Source of the DNA: GCA-2686265 sp036010965
Lineage (GTDB): Bacteria; Planctomycetota; UBA1135; GCA-002686595
Length of the DNA: 64,000 nt
NCBI GenBank assembly: GCA_036010965.1
Contig: DASCMO010000068.1
Span: 1-64,000, forward strand
Direction of reading: 5' to 3'
The position numbers and the translations under genes were made by a program. Below the pieces are notes generated by a model, which was not told the origin of the DNA, did not search any database, and was given only the letters and a program-made list of their open reading frames with translations. This document shows, piece by piece, positions 26,728 to 34,821 of this stretch. Numbering within the stretch: position 1 is the first letter of the stretch; each line of letters begins with the position of its first letter.

Positions 26728-28259
26728 CGAGCTTTCGCCTTCATGAAGGAGGCGCGCGCGGAGTTCTCGCGCTGGGCAGCTTGCACGAACTGGTCCTGAA
26801 ACTGGAGAACCTGGAAATTGGTCGAGATCCCCTCGCGATTGCGAGCCTGCTCCGCCTCCAGCTGGCGGCGACTGGCCGCGAGGCTGGTGGATGCCGCCCC
26901 GACAGCCTGCGCCTGGTGCGCCAGCTGCCGGCGAGCGTCGCGCACTTGGCTGACCGCCAGGGACTCGGCCTGTTCGAAGAGCAGAGTGGCCGACCGCACC
27001 TGCGCACGCGCTGCACGTTCGGCAAAGCGCGCGGTCCGGTTCCCCAGGGGCACGCTGAAAACGAGCCCGAGGGAGTAGGTCGGGAATTCGTAGGAGAAGG
27101 CCTCCTCGAAGGCCTCCGAGGCCTGCCCAGAGAAGCCTCCGCTGCTGGCGGTCATCTGCAGATCGAGCTGGGCGCGTCGCTGGGAGACGGCCTGACGATG
27201 TTGCACCTCGGCAATCTCGATCCCCAGGCGGGCCTGGCGCAGGTCTGCCCGATTATCCAGGGCCACCGCAAGCATGTGAGGCCAGGCGGTGTCCGATGGT
27301 GTCTCGATGCTCGACGGGGGAGGCAGGGGCGTCACAGGTTCCAGCTCGGTGTTCCAGCTGTCCGGGTCCGTACCGGGGAAGAGCAGCAGCTTGAGCAAAT
27401 CGTCCGCCGTGCGCACATTTACCAGGGCCTGCAGGCGGACCTCGGTCTGCAGCGCCAGCTGAGCCTCGGCCTGCAGCACCTCCACATGCGTGTTGAGCCC
27501 GGCGTCGTTCACGCGCCTGTCGCGCTCCAGTTGTTCCGCCGCGAGCTCTCGACTTGATTCGGCCACCGAGAGCTGCTGGCCGGCGAGGACCAGGTCCCAG
27601 TAGGCATCGCTCACCCCCAGCAGCAGATCGTGGGCGACTTGACGCCGTCGCTCGAGGGACTGAAGGTAGGTCAGGTCCGCCTGGCGTTGGTTGGCGGTGG
27701 CAAACTCCGAGCCGAAGCCCCGCATCAGGGGCTGGGTGAAGCTCGCCCGCACGCCGTCCGCGGTGGAGGGATTCTCGAGTATGAAGGTGTTGTTGGTCTC
27801 CGTGTTCGTGCGATCGAAGTGCACGGCGAAGGTCCCGCCGCTGTGCAAAGGACGCGTCAGATCGATGCTGACGAACTGGGTATTGAAAGTCAGGACATCC
27901 GCGCCCGAGAGCTGGGAGTTCGCCTCCTGCTCAGCATCGGTGATCGTGGCACTGGTGGCGAAGAGCCAGTCGAAGGCGCCCCAGCTGCCGCGCGCGGTGA
28001 GGTGTGCGACATCGCTGGCCAACTCCTCGATAGAGAGGCCGATGTCATTCTGCAGGGCGAGGGCCAGGGCCTGATCGATGGTTAGGGAGAGGCGCTGTTG
28101 AGTGGACTCACTCTCCGCTGTCCCTTCGGAAGGCTCCGCCGAGGCCTGCCCGGCAGGTTCCCTGGGGGGGCTTCCGTCCTGGGCCGCACAGGGAAGGAGT
28201 TGCAGCAGAGCAACCCCGAAGGTCGCTGCGCGCCGAGCGAAGGAGGGCGTACATATCAT
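26694..28259 (-). CDS. TolC-family outer membrane efflux protein
   Basis: 521 residues with a signal peptide (RRAATFGVALLQLLPCAAQ) and an acidic/proline spacer. The body has the duplicated TolC/OEP pattern: SLTIDQALALALQNDIGLSI at the first repeat, NTQFVSIDLTRPL, ASFTQPLMRGFG, long coiled helices (LERRRQVAHDLLLGVSDAYW; SVAESSRELAAEQLERDRR), then YSLGLVFSVPLGNRTARF in the second repeat. It should form the outer-membrane channel of an export system; no RND, ABC or fusion protein gene is adjacent. The start MICTPSFARRA is the first Met before the signal peptide. Confidence 0.88.
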   Translation of the reverse strand: MICTPSFARRAATFGVALLQLLPCAAQDGSPPREPAGQASAEPSEGTAESESTQQRLSLTIDQALALALQNDIGLSIEELASDVAHLTARGSWGAFDWLFATSATITDAEQEANSQLSGADVLTFNTQFVSIDLTRPLHSGGTFAVHFDRTNTETNNTFILENPSTADGVRASFTQPLMRGFGSEFATANQRQADLTYLQSLERRRQVAHDLLLGVSDAYWDLVLAGQQLSVAESSRELAAEQLERDRRVNDAGLNTHVEVLQAEAQLALQTEVRLQALVNVRTADDLLKLLLFPGTDPDSWNTELEPVTPLPPPSSIETPSDTAWPHMLAVALDNRADLRQARLGIEIAEVQHRQAVSQRRAQLDLQMTASSGGFSGQASEAFEEAFSYEFPTYSLGLVFSVPLGNRTARFAERAARAQVRSATLLFEQAESLAVSQVRDARRQLAHQAQAVGAASTSLAASRRQLEAEQARNREGISTNFQVLQFQDQFVQAAQRENSARASFMKAKARWLAVQGILGD

Positions 28260-28479
28260 CGTGGGACAGGATAGGCGATGGTAAGAGCCGGCTCCACCAC
28301 CACTCGATACGGGACCGTCCCCGGCCCGGGTTCGATGTGCGCTTTCGGCCGCTGGTCGGACCGCAAAGTCATCGGTCCTGGGAGGCCGTCGAGGACGCCG
28401 ACGGGTTGGGTGCGCCGGCAGCGCCAGACCAATCTCTGGAGACAATCGTTCCGATTCGAAACAGGCTGCCGAGGATGGG

Positions 28480-29568
28480 CTAGCGCCCCTGCAGTGCGCG
28501 CAGCAGGCTCGGCGAGACATCCCCGGCCCCCTCGTCACCGAGCAGCGCTAGCCAGGCAGGATCCAGGGGAGCCACGCGCCGCGCTTCCCCCTCGCGCCGC
28601 AGGAGCGGCGTCACGGGATCGTCGCTGGCGATACCCGCCCTGGCTCGTTCGAGGGCCTCTGCCTGAGTCGCTGTCAGCTGTCCGTAGGCGTCGGCCCGGG
28701 ACAGGGTGCTCACTCGCAGGCGCTCGGCCACGCTCTCATCGGCGCACAGGCTCGTGAGGGCGATGTCGAGCAGGCCACTCCCACTCCCGCTCACCAGGAA
28801 TCGGTCGAGCAACAACTCGCACCAGAGGCTCTTCTGCAACGAGCCGGCATCTGGGGCAGGTTGCAGGGAGGCCAGAGGGGCGGTCGGCGGGGCCCCCGCC
28901 AGGACCAGCAGACGCGCGCGCAGAATGGCGTCCGCGCGCGCCTCGTCGGGGGCCTGTGCGGGAACCGGAGGCAGGCCCTGCGCCAGGGCCCAGCGATTCC
29001 AGCGCAGGGTGTTCTGCACGTAGCGGCGTGCGCGCAGGGCGTCCCGATCGAAGTCGTCGAGGCGCTCCTCTTCGGGACCGGTGACCACACGCAGCGGTTC
29101 GTCGTAGGTGGAGAACGGGTCGCTCCGCGGCGCCTCGACCAGGATCCGGGAGCCGCTCGGCTCGGGGCGCAGCCAGCCGACCCAGGCCAGGAGCGGCAAG
29201 CCGAGCATGTGCAGCAACAGGCTGGCCGCGATCACGCGCAGGGCCGCCGACGCGCGCAGGCGCGCTCCCACATAACCGGCCACCAGGCGCAGGTCGCCAC
29301 GCCAGCTGAGGTCCTCGCGCGTGGTGTCCGACAGAATGCGGCGTACGAGTTGTCGCGTGCGGCCCATCTGCCCCGCGTCGACCGCGGGCGCCAGGGCCCC
29401 GCGGCAACGCCCCAACCAGTCCTCCAGGGCGATCAGCTGCGCACCCACCTCGGAATCCGCAACGAGCGTCGAGCGCGAGGGTTCGCGCGGACCCTCGTCT
29501 TCGAGCAGCCAGTCGAGCAAGGCTTCCTCACTCCATTCGCCGGGTTCCCGTTCTCGCTCGCCGCTCAC
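28480..29568 (-). CDS. Probable anti-sigma factor, single TM
   Basis: 362 residues. The N-terminal ~100 are charged and acidic (EEALLDWLLEDEGPREPS), then one membrane helix (LRVIAASLLLHMLGLPLLAWVGWL) and an extracytoplasmic helical domain. The GTG start overlaps the TGA of the ECF sigma gene (GTGA), the usual arrangement of sigma/anti-sigma pairs. No ZAS Cys/His motif is seen, so the assignment rests on context and topology. Confidence 0.6.
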   Translation of the reverse strand: MSGEREREPGEWSEEALLDWLLEDEGPREPSRSTLVADSEVGAQLIALEDWLGRCRGALAPAVDAGQMGRTRQLVRRILSDTTREDLSWRGDLRLVAGYVGARLRASAALRVIAASLLLHMLGLPLLAWVGWLRPEPSGSRILVEAPRSDPFSTYDEPLRVVTGPEEERLDDFDRDALRARRYVQNTLRWNRWALAQGLPPVPAQAPDEARADAILRARLLVLAGAPPTAPLASLQPAPDAGSLQKSLWCELLLDRFLVSGSGSGLLDIALTSLCADESVAERLRVSTLSRADAYGQLTATQAEALERARAGIASDDPVTPLLRREGEARRVAPLDPAWLALLGDEGAGDVSPSLLRALQGR

Positions 29569-30173
29569 GCCGGCCCTCCCGAGGAGTCCGATTCCAGCAT
29601 CCCGCGCAGCTTGCGCAGGGCGTGGTGCATGCGCGACTTGACCGTCCCCTCGGGGATCTCCAGCAAGGCCGAGATCTCGCAGTAGGGAAGGCCCTCGATG
29701 ACCGCCAGTTCAAAAACGCTGCGGTGGGCCTCGCCGAGCTCCCTCACCGCCCAACGGATGCGATCCGCCTCCTCACGCCGTTGCGCTCGCTCGAGAGGCC
29801 CGATCGTCAGGTCACGCGTCTCGGGAACACCGCCGCCCTCGTCCCCCGAGTCTTGCGTCGGCCCCCCGCTCCCCTCGCGGGCACCGCCGGGAGCCGTGGC
29901 GCGCCGGCGCTGCCGGTCGATCCACGCGTTGCGCGCCACGCGGAAGGCGTAGGCAGCGAAGCGGTCGGTTGGCTGGTAGGAGTGCACGTTGCGGAAAAGC
30001 TTCAGGAAGGTCTCCTGGACCAGGTCCTCCGCCTCACCGGGCCCGGCCCCGTGACGGCGAAAGTAGCCCAGGAAGGTGATCGTGTGAGTCTCTACGAAGG
30101 CCTCGAAGGGCCCCGGGTCACCGGCGCGCAGGGCCTCCAGAGGGTCGCGCTCTTGGTCCCAGCACCCAGTCAA
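29565..30173 (-). CDS. ECF RNA polymerase sigma factor
   Basis: 202 residues, sigma-70 family of the ECF type. Region 2: DPGPFEAFVETHTITFLGYF, AEDLVQETFLKLFRNVHSY and YAFRVARNAWIDRQRR. A Gly-rich linker (residues ~100-125) follows, then region 4: LGEAHRSVFELAVIEGLPYC with helix-turn-helix EISALLEIPEGTVKSRMHHA. TTG start, with GGGAG six bases upstream. It overlaps the putative anti-sigma gene by four bases, and a TolC-like and a HEAT lipoprotein gene follow, which suggests an envelope-related regulon; that part is inference. Confidence 0.92.
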   Translation of the reverse strand: MTGCWDQERDPLEALRAGDPGPFEAFVETHTITFLGYFRRHGAGPGEAEDLVQETFLKLFRNVHSYQPTDRFAAYAFRVARNAWIDRQRRRATAPGGAREGSGGPTQDSGDEGGGVPETRDLTIGPLERAQRREEADRIRWAVRELGEAHRSVFELAVIEGLPYCEISALLEIPEGTVKSRMHHALRKLRGMLESDSSGGPA

Positions 30174-30237
30174 CGTGGCTCCCGAACGCGTGCGCGGACA
30201 AACGGTTCACCCTCAGCGGGCGCTTTTTGCGGGTTCC

Positions 30238-30768
30238 TCACGGCGTCCGGCCTGGGTGGATTTCCAGAACACCCCCGCCATGGGTCAGGGCCGCCAGCAG
30301 GGCCCCCAAGGGCTCCTCCTCGGACAGGGCCGGGACGGTGGTCAGGATCAGCAAGCGCTCACCTTCAGCGCGGTGAGCCAGGTCCACGCGCAGGCGCGGC
30401 TGGGGCAGCCATTCTTCCACCCGCTCCGCCCACTCGACCACGGCAACGCCCTCACCGGGCAAGCAGTCCGCCGCACCGTCCGCCAGCAGAGCGCGCTCGC
30501 GACCCTCCATCCAGGCATCGAAGTGCTGCAGGGGCAGGCGCCCTTGGTAGCTGGCGAGCAGCACGAAGGTCGGGCTGGTCACCGGATCCTCCACCCCCAG
30601 GCCGCGCGCCACACCGCGCGTGAAGCAGGTCTTGCCGCTCCCCAGATCGCCGTGCAGGGCGATCAGCATGCCCGCCTCCAGGACCGCCCCCAGGCTGCAC
30701 CCCAGGGCCTCGGTCTCCTCGGGCGAGCGACTGAGGAAGGTGCGCACGACGCTGGGTTCACTTGCCAT
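30238..30768 (-). CDS. tsaE: tRNA t6A biosynthesis ATPase
   Basis: 176 residues; works with TsaD/TsaB/TsaC in making N6-threonylcarbamoyladenosine in tRNA. It has the P-loop LHGDLGSGKTCFTRGVARGL, TSPTFVLLASY and HFDAWM (Walker B-like Asp), and VEWAERVEEWLP, all TsaE features. The start at MASEPSVV has an SD (GAAGGGGG) within the end of thiL, overlapping that gene by 11 bases. It is the last gene of the long minus-strand run. Confidence 0.93.
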   Translation of the reverse strand: MASEPSVVRTFLSRSPEETEALGCSLGAVLEAGMLIALHGDLGSGKTCFTRGVARGLGVEDPVTSPTFVLLASYQGRLPLQHFDAWMEGRERALLADGAADCLPGEGVAVVEWAERVEEWLPQPRLRVDLAHRAEGERLLILTTVPALSEEEPLGALLAALTHGGGVLEIHPGRTP

Positions 30769-31663
30769 GACGGTACCCCCCTTCGAGTGGGTTCCACATG
30801 CGCCCATCCTCGCCCAGCAAGCCACTGGAAAGGAAGAGCCCCGTACCGCGGCGAACGACGCCGATCACCTTCACCCCTCTCAGGGACGCGCGGGCCAGGG
30901 CAGCGGGGGCCATGGTGGCCAGCAGTTCGTGGTCCTCCCCGTCGTGCAGGCCGTGCCAGAGCGCCGAACGCGTTCCGGCGCGCGAGGCCCGACGGGCGTC
31001 GGGATGGAGGGGAAGACGCTCGAGGTCCACACGCACCCCCGAGGCACGGGCGAGGCGCCAAAGGTCCAGGGCCAGGCCATCGCTGACGTCAATCATGGCT
31101 CGCGCGCCCGCGTGGTGGAGAGCCGCGCCAATCTTGAGGCGCGGACGCGGTGCGAGGTGACGTCCCAGGCCGCTGCCTCCCACGGGCCCACTCAGCAGGA
31201 CGACGTCACCCACCCGTGCCCGATCCCGTCCCGGCGCACGGCGCCGGCCTGCGAGCACACCGACGGCGCTCACCGACAGGCTCGCGGGGCCCGGCGCGCA
31301 GGTCAGGTCGCCGCCAACCAGGGGCGCGCCGTACTTCGCTCCCTCGCGCCGCACGCCTTCGATGGCGGCCCTCATCCAGCTCGTAGATCGCTCGCGCGGC
31401 GCGCGCAAGGCAAGCAAAAGTGCGGAGGGAGCGGCCGCCGTCGCCGCCAGGTCCGAGAGAGCGCGCGCCGCAGCCTTACGACCCAGGTGCGATGGCGCCA
31501 CCCCGAGCAGCGCGTGAACCCCTTCGACCGTCGCGTCCACACAAAGCACCCGCCGCCCGTTCTCGGGCACGAGCACCGCCGCGTCGTGCCCACGACTGCC
31601 CGACAGAACAGGCGGGGCTCCCAGAGTCGCGAGCCAGCGATGAAGTCGGTCCTCATCCCACAC
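30758..31663 (-). CDS. thiL: Thiamine-monophosphate kinase
   Basis: 301 residues, ATP-dependent phosphorylation of thiamine phosphate to thiamine diphosphate. ThiL/PurM-fold features: GHDAAVLVPENGRRVLCVDA, VGRKAAARALSDLAATAA-type helix, VGGDLTCAPGPASLSVSAVG, IDVSDGLALDLWRLA and LHDGEDHELLAT. GTG start with GAGAGG upstream. It lies 11 bases after the signal-peptidase-like gene and two genes after the thiE-like gene, so part of thiamine synthesis is co-expressed here. Confidence 0.93.
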   Translation of the reverse strand: MWDEDRLHRWLATLGAPPVLSGSRGHDAAVLVPENGRRVLCVDATVEGVHALLGVAPSHLGRKAAARALSDLAATAAAPSALLLALRAPRERSTSWMRAAIEGVRREGAKYGAPLVGGDLTCAPGPASLSVSAVGVLAGRRRAPGRDRARVGDVVLLSGPVGGSGLGRHLAPRPRLKIGAALHHAGARAMIDVSDGLALDLWRLARASGVRVDLERLPLHPDARRASRAGTRSALWHGLHDGEDHELLATMAPAALARASLRGVKVIGVVRRGTGLFLSSGLLGEDGRMWNPLEGGYRHGK

Positions 31664-31674
31664 AGTGCACCTCT

Positions 31675-32049
31675 CTACCAGCTTGCGCTCAGCACCACGC
31701 GCCCTCGCAAGCGCTTGGAGCGGACAGGGCCCAGCAGCTCGCTGTCGGGCACGGGACAGGTGTCATCGTCGGTGACGATCCAGAAACCCTCGTCCCTCAC
31801 CTCGTCGATACGCCCGATCCAGAGTTCTCCGGCGTCGCCCTCGTGGAAGACGACGTCGCCAGACTTGCAGGCGCCCGGGCGCAGATCAACGACCAGGGTC
31901 GTTCCCGGAGCGAGCGCCAGCAATGGCGAGCAGCGGTCGCTCGGCATTTCAAGGATCTCGAAGCGCGAGACGGCATAAAACACGCCGGCCAGGGCCGCCA
32001 GGAGGGTGACGCGTCGCGCCCAAGCCAGGAGGATGCGCTGGTCAGCCAC
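31675..32049 (-). CDS. Small signal peptidase-like (S24/S26 fold) membrane protein
   Basis: 124 residues from a GTG that overlaps the thiE-like TGA by 8 bases. A single N-terminal membrane helix (VTLLAALAGVFYAV) is followed by a domain with the S24/S26 peptidase layout: EMPSDRCSPLLALAPGT where SPase I has S-M-x-P-T, CKSGDVVFHEG, WIGRIDEV where the catalytic Lys (…K-R-V) is expected, then TDDDTCPVPDSELLGPV. The Lys position is Gly/Arg and the Ser motif is altered, so it is either a diverged or an inactive relative. A longer frame upstream is shadow sequence. Confidence 0.6.
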   Translation of the reverse strand: MADQRILLAWARRVTLLAALAGVFYAVSRFEILEMPSDRCSPLLALAPGTTLVVDLRPGACKSGDVVFHEGDAGELWIGRIDEVRDEGFWIVTDDDTCPVPDSELLGPVRSKRLRGRVVLSASW

Positions 32050-32686
32050 GACAGGCGAGCTCCTCCATCCAGGCTCGCGTTCGCTCCGCCGGCCGTTCGC
32101 TCCCGAGCAAGTCGGAGAGCACGGCCACCCCCCGAGCACCCGACTCGAGGACCGCTCCCAGACGGTCGGGGCGCATGCCGCCGATACCCCAGACCGGCCC
32201 GTCGAAGGCCCTCGCGCAGCTCGCAAGGGCGGCCTGACCGGTTGGCTCCAGCAGGCCACGTTTGGAGGGCGTGTCGTGCACGGGTCCGAAGAACAGGTAG
32301 TCGGCCCCGACGCGCGCCTCTGCCTCGTCACCCTCGTGGGCCGAGAAGCCCACGCTCAGGCGGCCGTCAGCGACGACCCGCGCCCTCGCCGGGCGCAGGG
32401 AGTGGTACCCCAGATGGACTCCATGGGCACCCGCGGCCAGGGCCACATGCAGGCGATCGTGCACCCCCACCCAGACATCCGTGCCCGCAGGCGCAATGGC
32501 TAGCAGGCGCCTGGTGAGGACCAGCAAACGCCGGTCGGAGAGCCCAGGTTCGCGTACCAGGACTGACCCCAGTCCCGCCTCGAAGGCAGCGCCCACCGCG
32601 CGCTCCAGTACGGCCGCACCTGCACCGTCCCGCAGGGTGCCGGGGGTCAGGGCCAGCAGGCGGCCTGGCAAGCGCAGAGACCTCAC
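32042..32686 (-). CDS. thiE: Thiamine-phosphate synthase / TenI family protein
   Basis: 214 residues with a ThiE-like TIM barrel: VLVREPGLSDRRL, GVHDRLHVALAAGAHGVHLG, VGFSAHEGDEAEARVGADYL, FFGPVHDTPSKRG and VWGIGGM. ThiE joins HMP-PP and thiazole phosphate; TenI has the same fold with another role. The presence of thiL two genes downstream favours ThiE. GTG start overlapping the helicase-associated gene's TGA (GTGA). Confidence 0.8.
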   Translation of the reverse strand: MRSLRLPGRLLALTPGTLRDGAGAAVLERAVGAAFEAGLGSVLVREPGLSDRRLLVLTRRLLAIAPAGTDVWVGVHDRLHVALAAGAHGVHLGYHSLRPARARVVADGRLSVGFSAHEGDEAEARVGADYLFFGPVHDTPSKRGLLEPTGQAALASCARAFDGPVWGIGGMRPDRLGAVLESGARGVAVLSDLLGSERPAERTRAWMEELACRG

Positions 32687-34821
32687 TCCGCCAGCTCGAT
32701 GATGTAGCCGAGGTCACAGAGCAGCGCACGCTGCCTGCACGGTGTGGGCCCGCTCTTGAGCTGCAGTGTGCTCTCGTTCACGACGCGCCGTATGTAGGGG
32801 CGGACCCCCGGATCACGCCGGAAGCGCTCGAGCACTTCGGGATTCTCGCAGTGTACGCGGCCCTTGGAATCGAGGACGATGATCCCTGCCCGACAGGCCC
32901 AGTCGCGAATCGAATAGAGAATGTTCTGAGGCACGGGAGTGCGCGAATGGTCCTCCAGGACCCCGATCAGGCGGCGCAGGGGCATGCCCTCTGCAAGGGC
33001 CCGTCCGACGCCCTTTTCCAGGATCCGAAAGTGGATCAGGTAGCCCCGCTTTTCGCGCGAGCAGAACCGGTCGAGGTCGTGCACGAGCTCCGAGTCGTCA
33101 CCGGTCGGAAACAACACTACCTCGTAGTCGGGCGTGACGACCAGGTTGCCCATGGTCGGCGTTTCCACTTCTTCGGGCAGCGCGCCCCCCAGAAGACGCG
33201 CACCCAAGCGCGTCAGGCGCACGGCCACCGGATGCCCGCGCTGGTCGTATCCGAGGTCGACGATACCCAGCAGGTAGAGCCGCTTGCGCACCCAATGGAC
33301 GAGGTTCCAGGCCAGGCGCTGGAGATCGTCCATGGCGCCCCGGGCGCAGCTTCCATCGGCCGGAGAGAAGTACTCCTCGACGGCCAGATCGTCGAGGCTC
33401 GCAAGGTAGGAGTTGCGTGCCAGGAAGGGCAAGTACATCAGGTCGTACCAGGTCCCGGCCTCGCAACGCTTGAGGAGCCGCATGTAGATGCGCCGCAGGC
33501 GCGCCTGGTGAAAATACTCCCCACCAAGCTGGGTCTCCTCGACGGTGTAGGAGAGCAGCGTGCGCATTTTCATGTCGAGATCCTGGGGTTCCCACTCGCG
33601 GCTGGCTGCAGTCAGGGCAAACGCGCGCTCGCCGGTGCTCTCGATCATTCCCTCGTGGCGGGCGAAGCGGAAGATGAAGTTGAGCACTTCCGCCCGCTCG
33701 AGTTCACGCCCAGGGTTGGGGATCAGTTCCTGCAGGATGCGTCGCTCCGTGGTCTTGAAGATCTCACCCTGCACGGTGAAACGCACGTTGTGGTCCAGGA
33801 TGTATCCGATGAAGCGGGAGAGATTGGAGACCAGGTCGACTCCAAGTGAGGCCTCGTCATGGGGCGCGTCGGGATCGCTAGGCACGGCCACACGTCGCAG
33901 CCATGCCAGAGTGACCTCGTTGAAGACCACCAGAGTCTCGTCCGCGTGTTGCAGCCCGTAGCGCGCGAGGTCGAGCCGACTGACCGTCCCGACCAGGGAC
34001 TCCTCGAGGATCATCCCCCAGCGACGGCCGTTCCAGTGGGGAAGGTCCGTCTCCATGCGCTCAAAGAGCGAGCGCGGGAGGATCCCACCGAACTGCATGA
34101 CCGCCTTCTCGACCAGCTGGCGCAGGCCGTCCGGGAGTCGCTCGATGCGCGCCACCGCCGCAGACTCCTCGGCGTACATCTTGTACATCTCCCGCAAGCG
34201 GCCCGCCCCGATGCGCGTGCTACGTGACGGGTCACTGTAGACACGATCAAGGTGCCCTTTGAGAGTCGTGCGGTCAAACACACCCCGCCGATGGGAGCGC
34301 CGCAGGCGCAGGATGCGCTCCGCAAGATCGTGCGGGACCTGGTGCACCGCGACACCGTGCCGGGCCATCTCGGCGCTCTTTAGCCCGACCAGCAGGGCGT
34401 GGCGCTTCAGCACAGCCAGGGATGCCTGCAGGTCGTACTCGGAGAGGTACGCGAGCTGGCGGCTGGAGGCCAGGTCGATCGTGGCGACCTCCCCGCGCGG
34501 AGCCGCCAGGTGAACGTCGAGGATGGCCTGCAAGCGCTTCCCCATAGCTGCGATGCGTGCCTCCAGCACCTCGTCGTCCTGCATCCATTCCAGGACCTGG
34601 CGCCGCAGGGCGGCTTCGCCGGTCGGCGCCCGCAGACCGCCATCGCCAGCCCAGAAACGGAAGAGGTCGCTAAGGTCTCCACTCCGCACGGCCGCCACAC
34701 TGTCCGCGGTGGAGACGCGTGCCGTTTCACTCCCGTCACCGCGCCCCTCGCGCCTGCGCCCGGCACCGGGCGCGGAGCTTCGTTTCCGGCGCGGGGAGGG
34801 GTTGGATGCGGAACGGCTCAT
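32683..34821 (-). CDS. XPB-partner helicase-associated protein
   Basis: 712 residues, no P-loop. The N-terminal ~50 residues are basic and disordered. A long helical, winged-helix-like middle follows. The C-terminal ~150 residues match the helicase-associated/XPB-Ssl2-like domain: GNLVVTPDYEVVLFP, YLIHFRILEKGVGRALAEGM, then a segment ending PVPQNILYSIRDW. In Mycobacterium such a protein is encoded next to XPB; the same pairing here, with an ATGA overlap, supports a partner role in DNA repair or transcription-coupled remodelling. The reaction is unknown. Position just before the thiE-like gene is probably accidental co-transcription. Confidence 0.82.
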   Translation of the reverse strand: MSRSASNPSPRRKRSSAPGAGRRREGRGDGSETARVSTADSVAAVRSGDLSDLFRFWAGDGGLRAPTGEAALRRQVLEWMQDDEVLEARIAAMGKRLQAILDVHLAAPRGEVATIDLASSRQLAYLSEYDLQASLAVLKRHALLVGLKSAEMARHGVAVHQVPHDLAERILRLRRSHRRGVFDRTTLKGHLDRVYSDPSRSTRIGAGRLREMYKMYAEESAAVARIERLPDGLRQLVEKAVMQFGGILPRSLFERMETDLPHWNGRRWGMILEESLVGTVSRLDLARYGLQHADETLVVFNEVTLAWLRRVAVPSDPDAPHDEASLGVDLVSNLSRFIGYILDHNVRFTVQGEIFKTTERRILQELIPNPGRELERAEVLNFIFRFARHEGMIESTGERAFALTAASREWEPQDLDMKMRTLLSYTVEETQLGGEYFHQARLRRIYMRLLKRCEAGTWYDLMYLPFLARNSYLASLDDLAVEEYFSPADGSCARGAMDDLQRLAWNLVHWVRKRLYLLGIVDLGYDQRGHPVAVRLTRLGARLLGGALPEEVETPTMGNLVVTPDYEVVLFPTGDDSELVHDLDRFCSREKRGYLIHFRILEKGVGRALAEGMPLRRLIGVLEDHSRTPVPQNILYSIRDWACRAGIIVLDSKGRVHCENPEVLERFRRDPGVRPYIRRVVNESTLQLKSGPTPCRQRALLCDLGYIIELAE

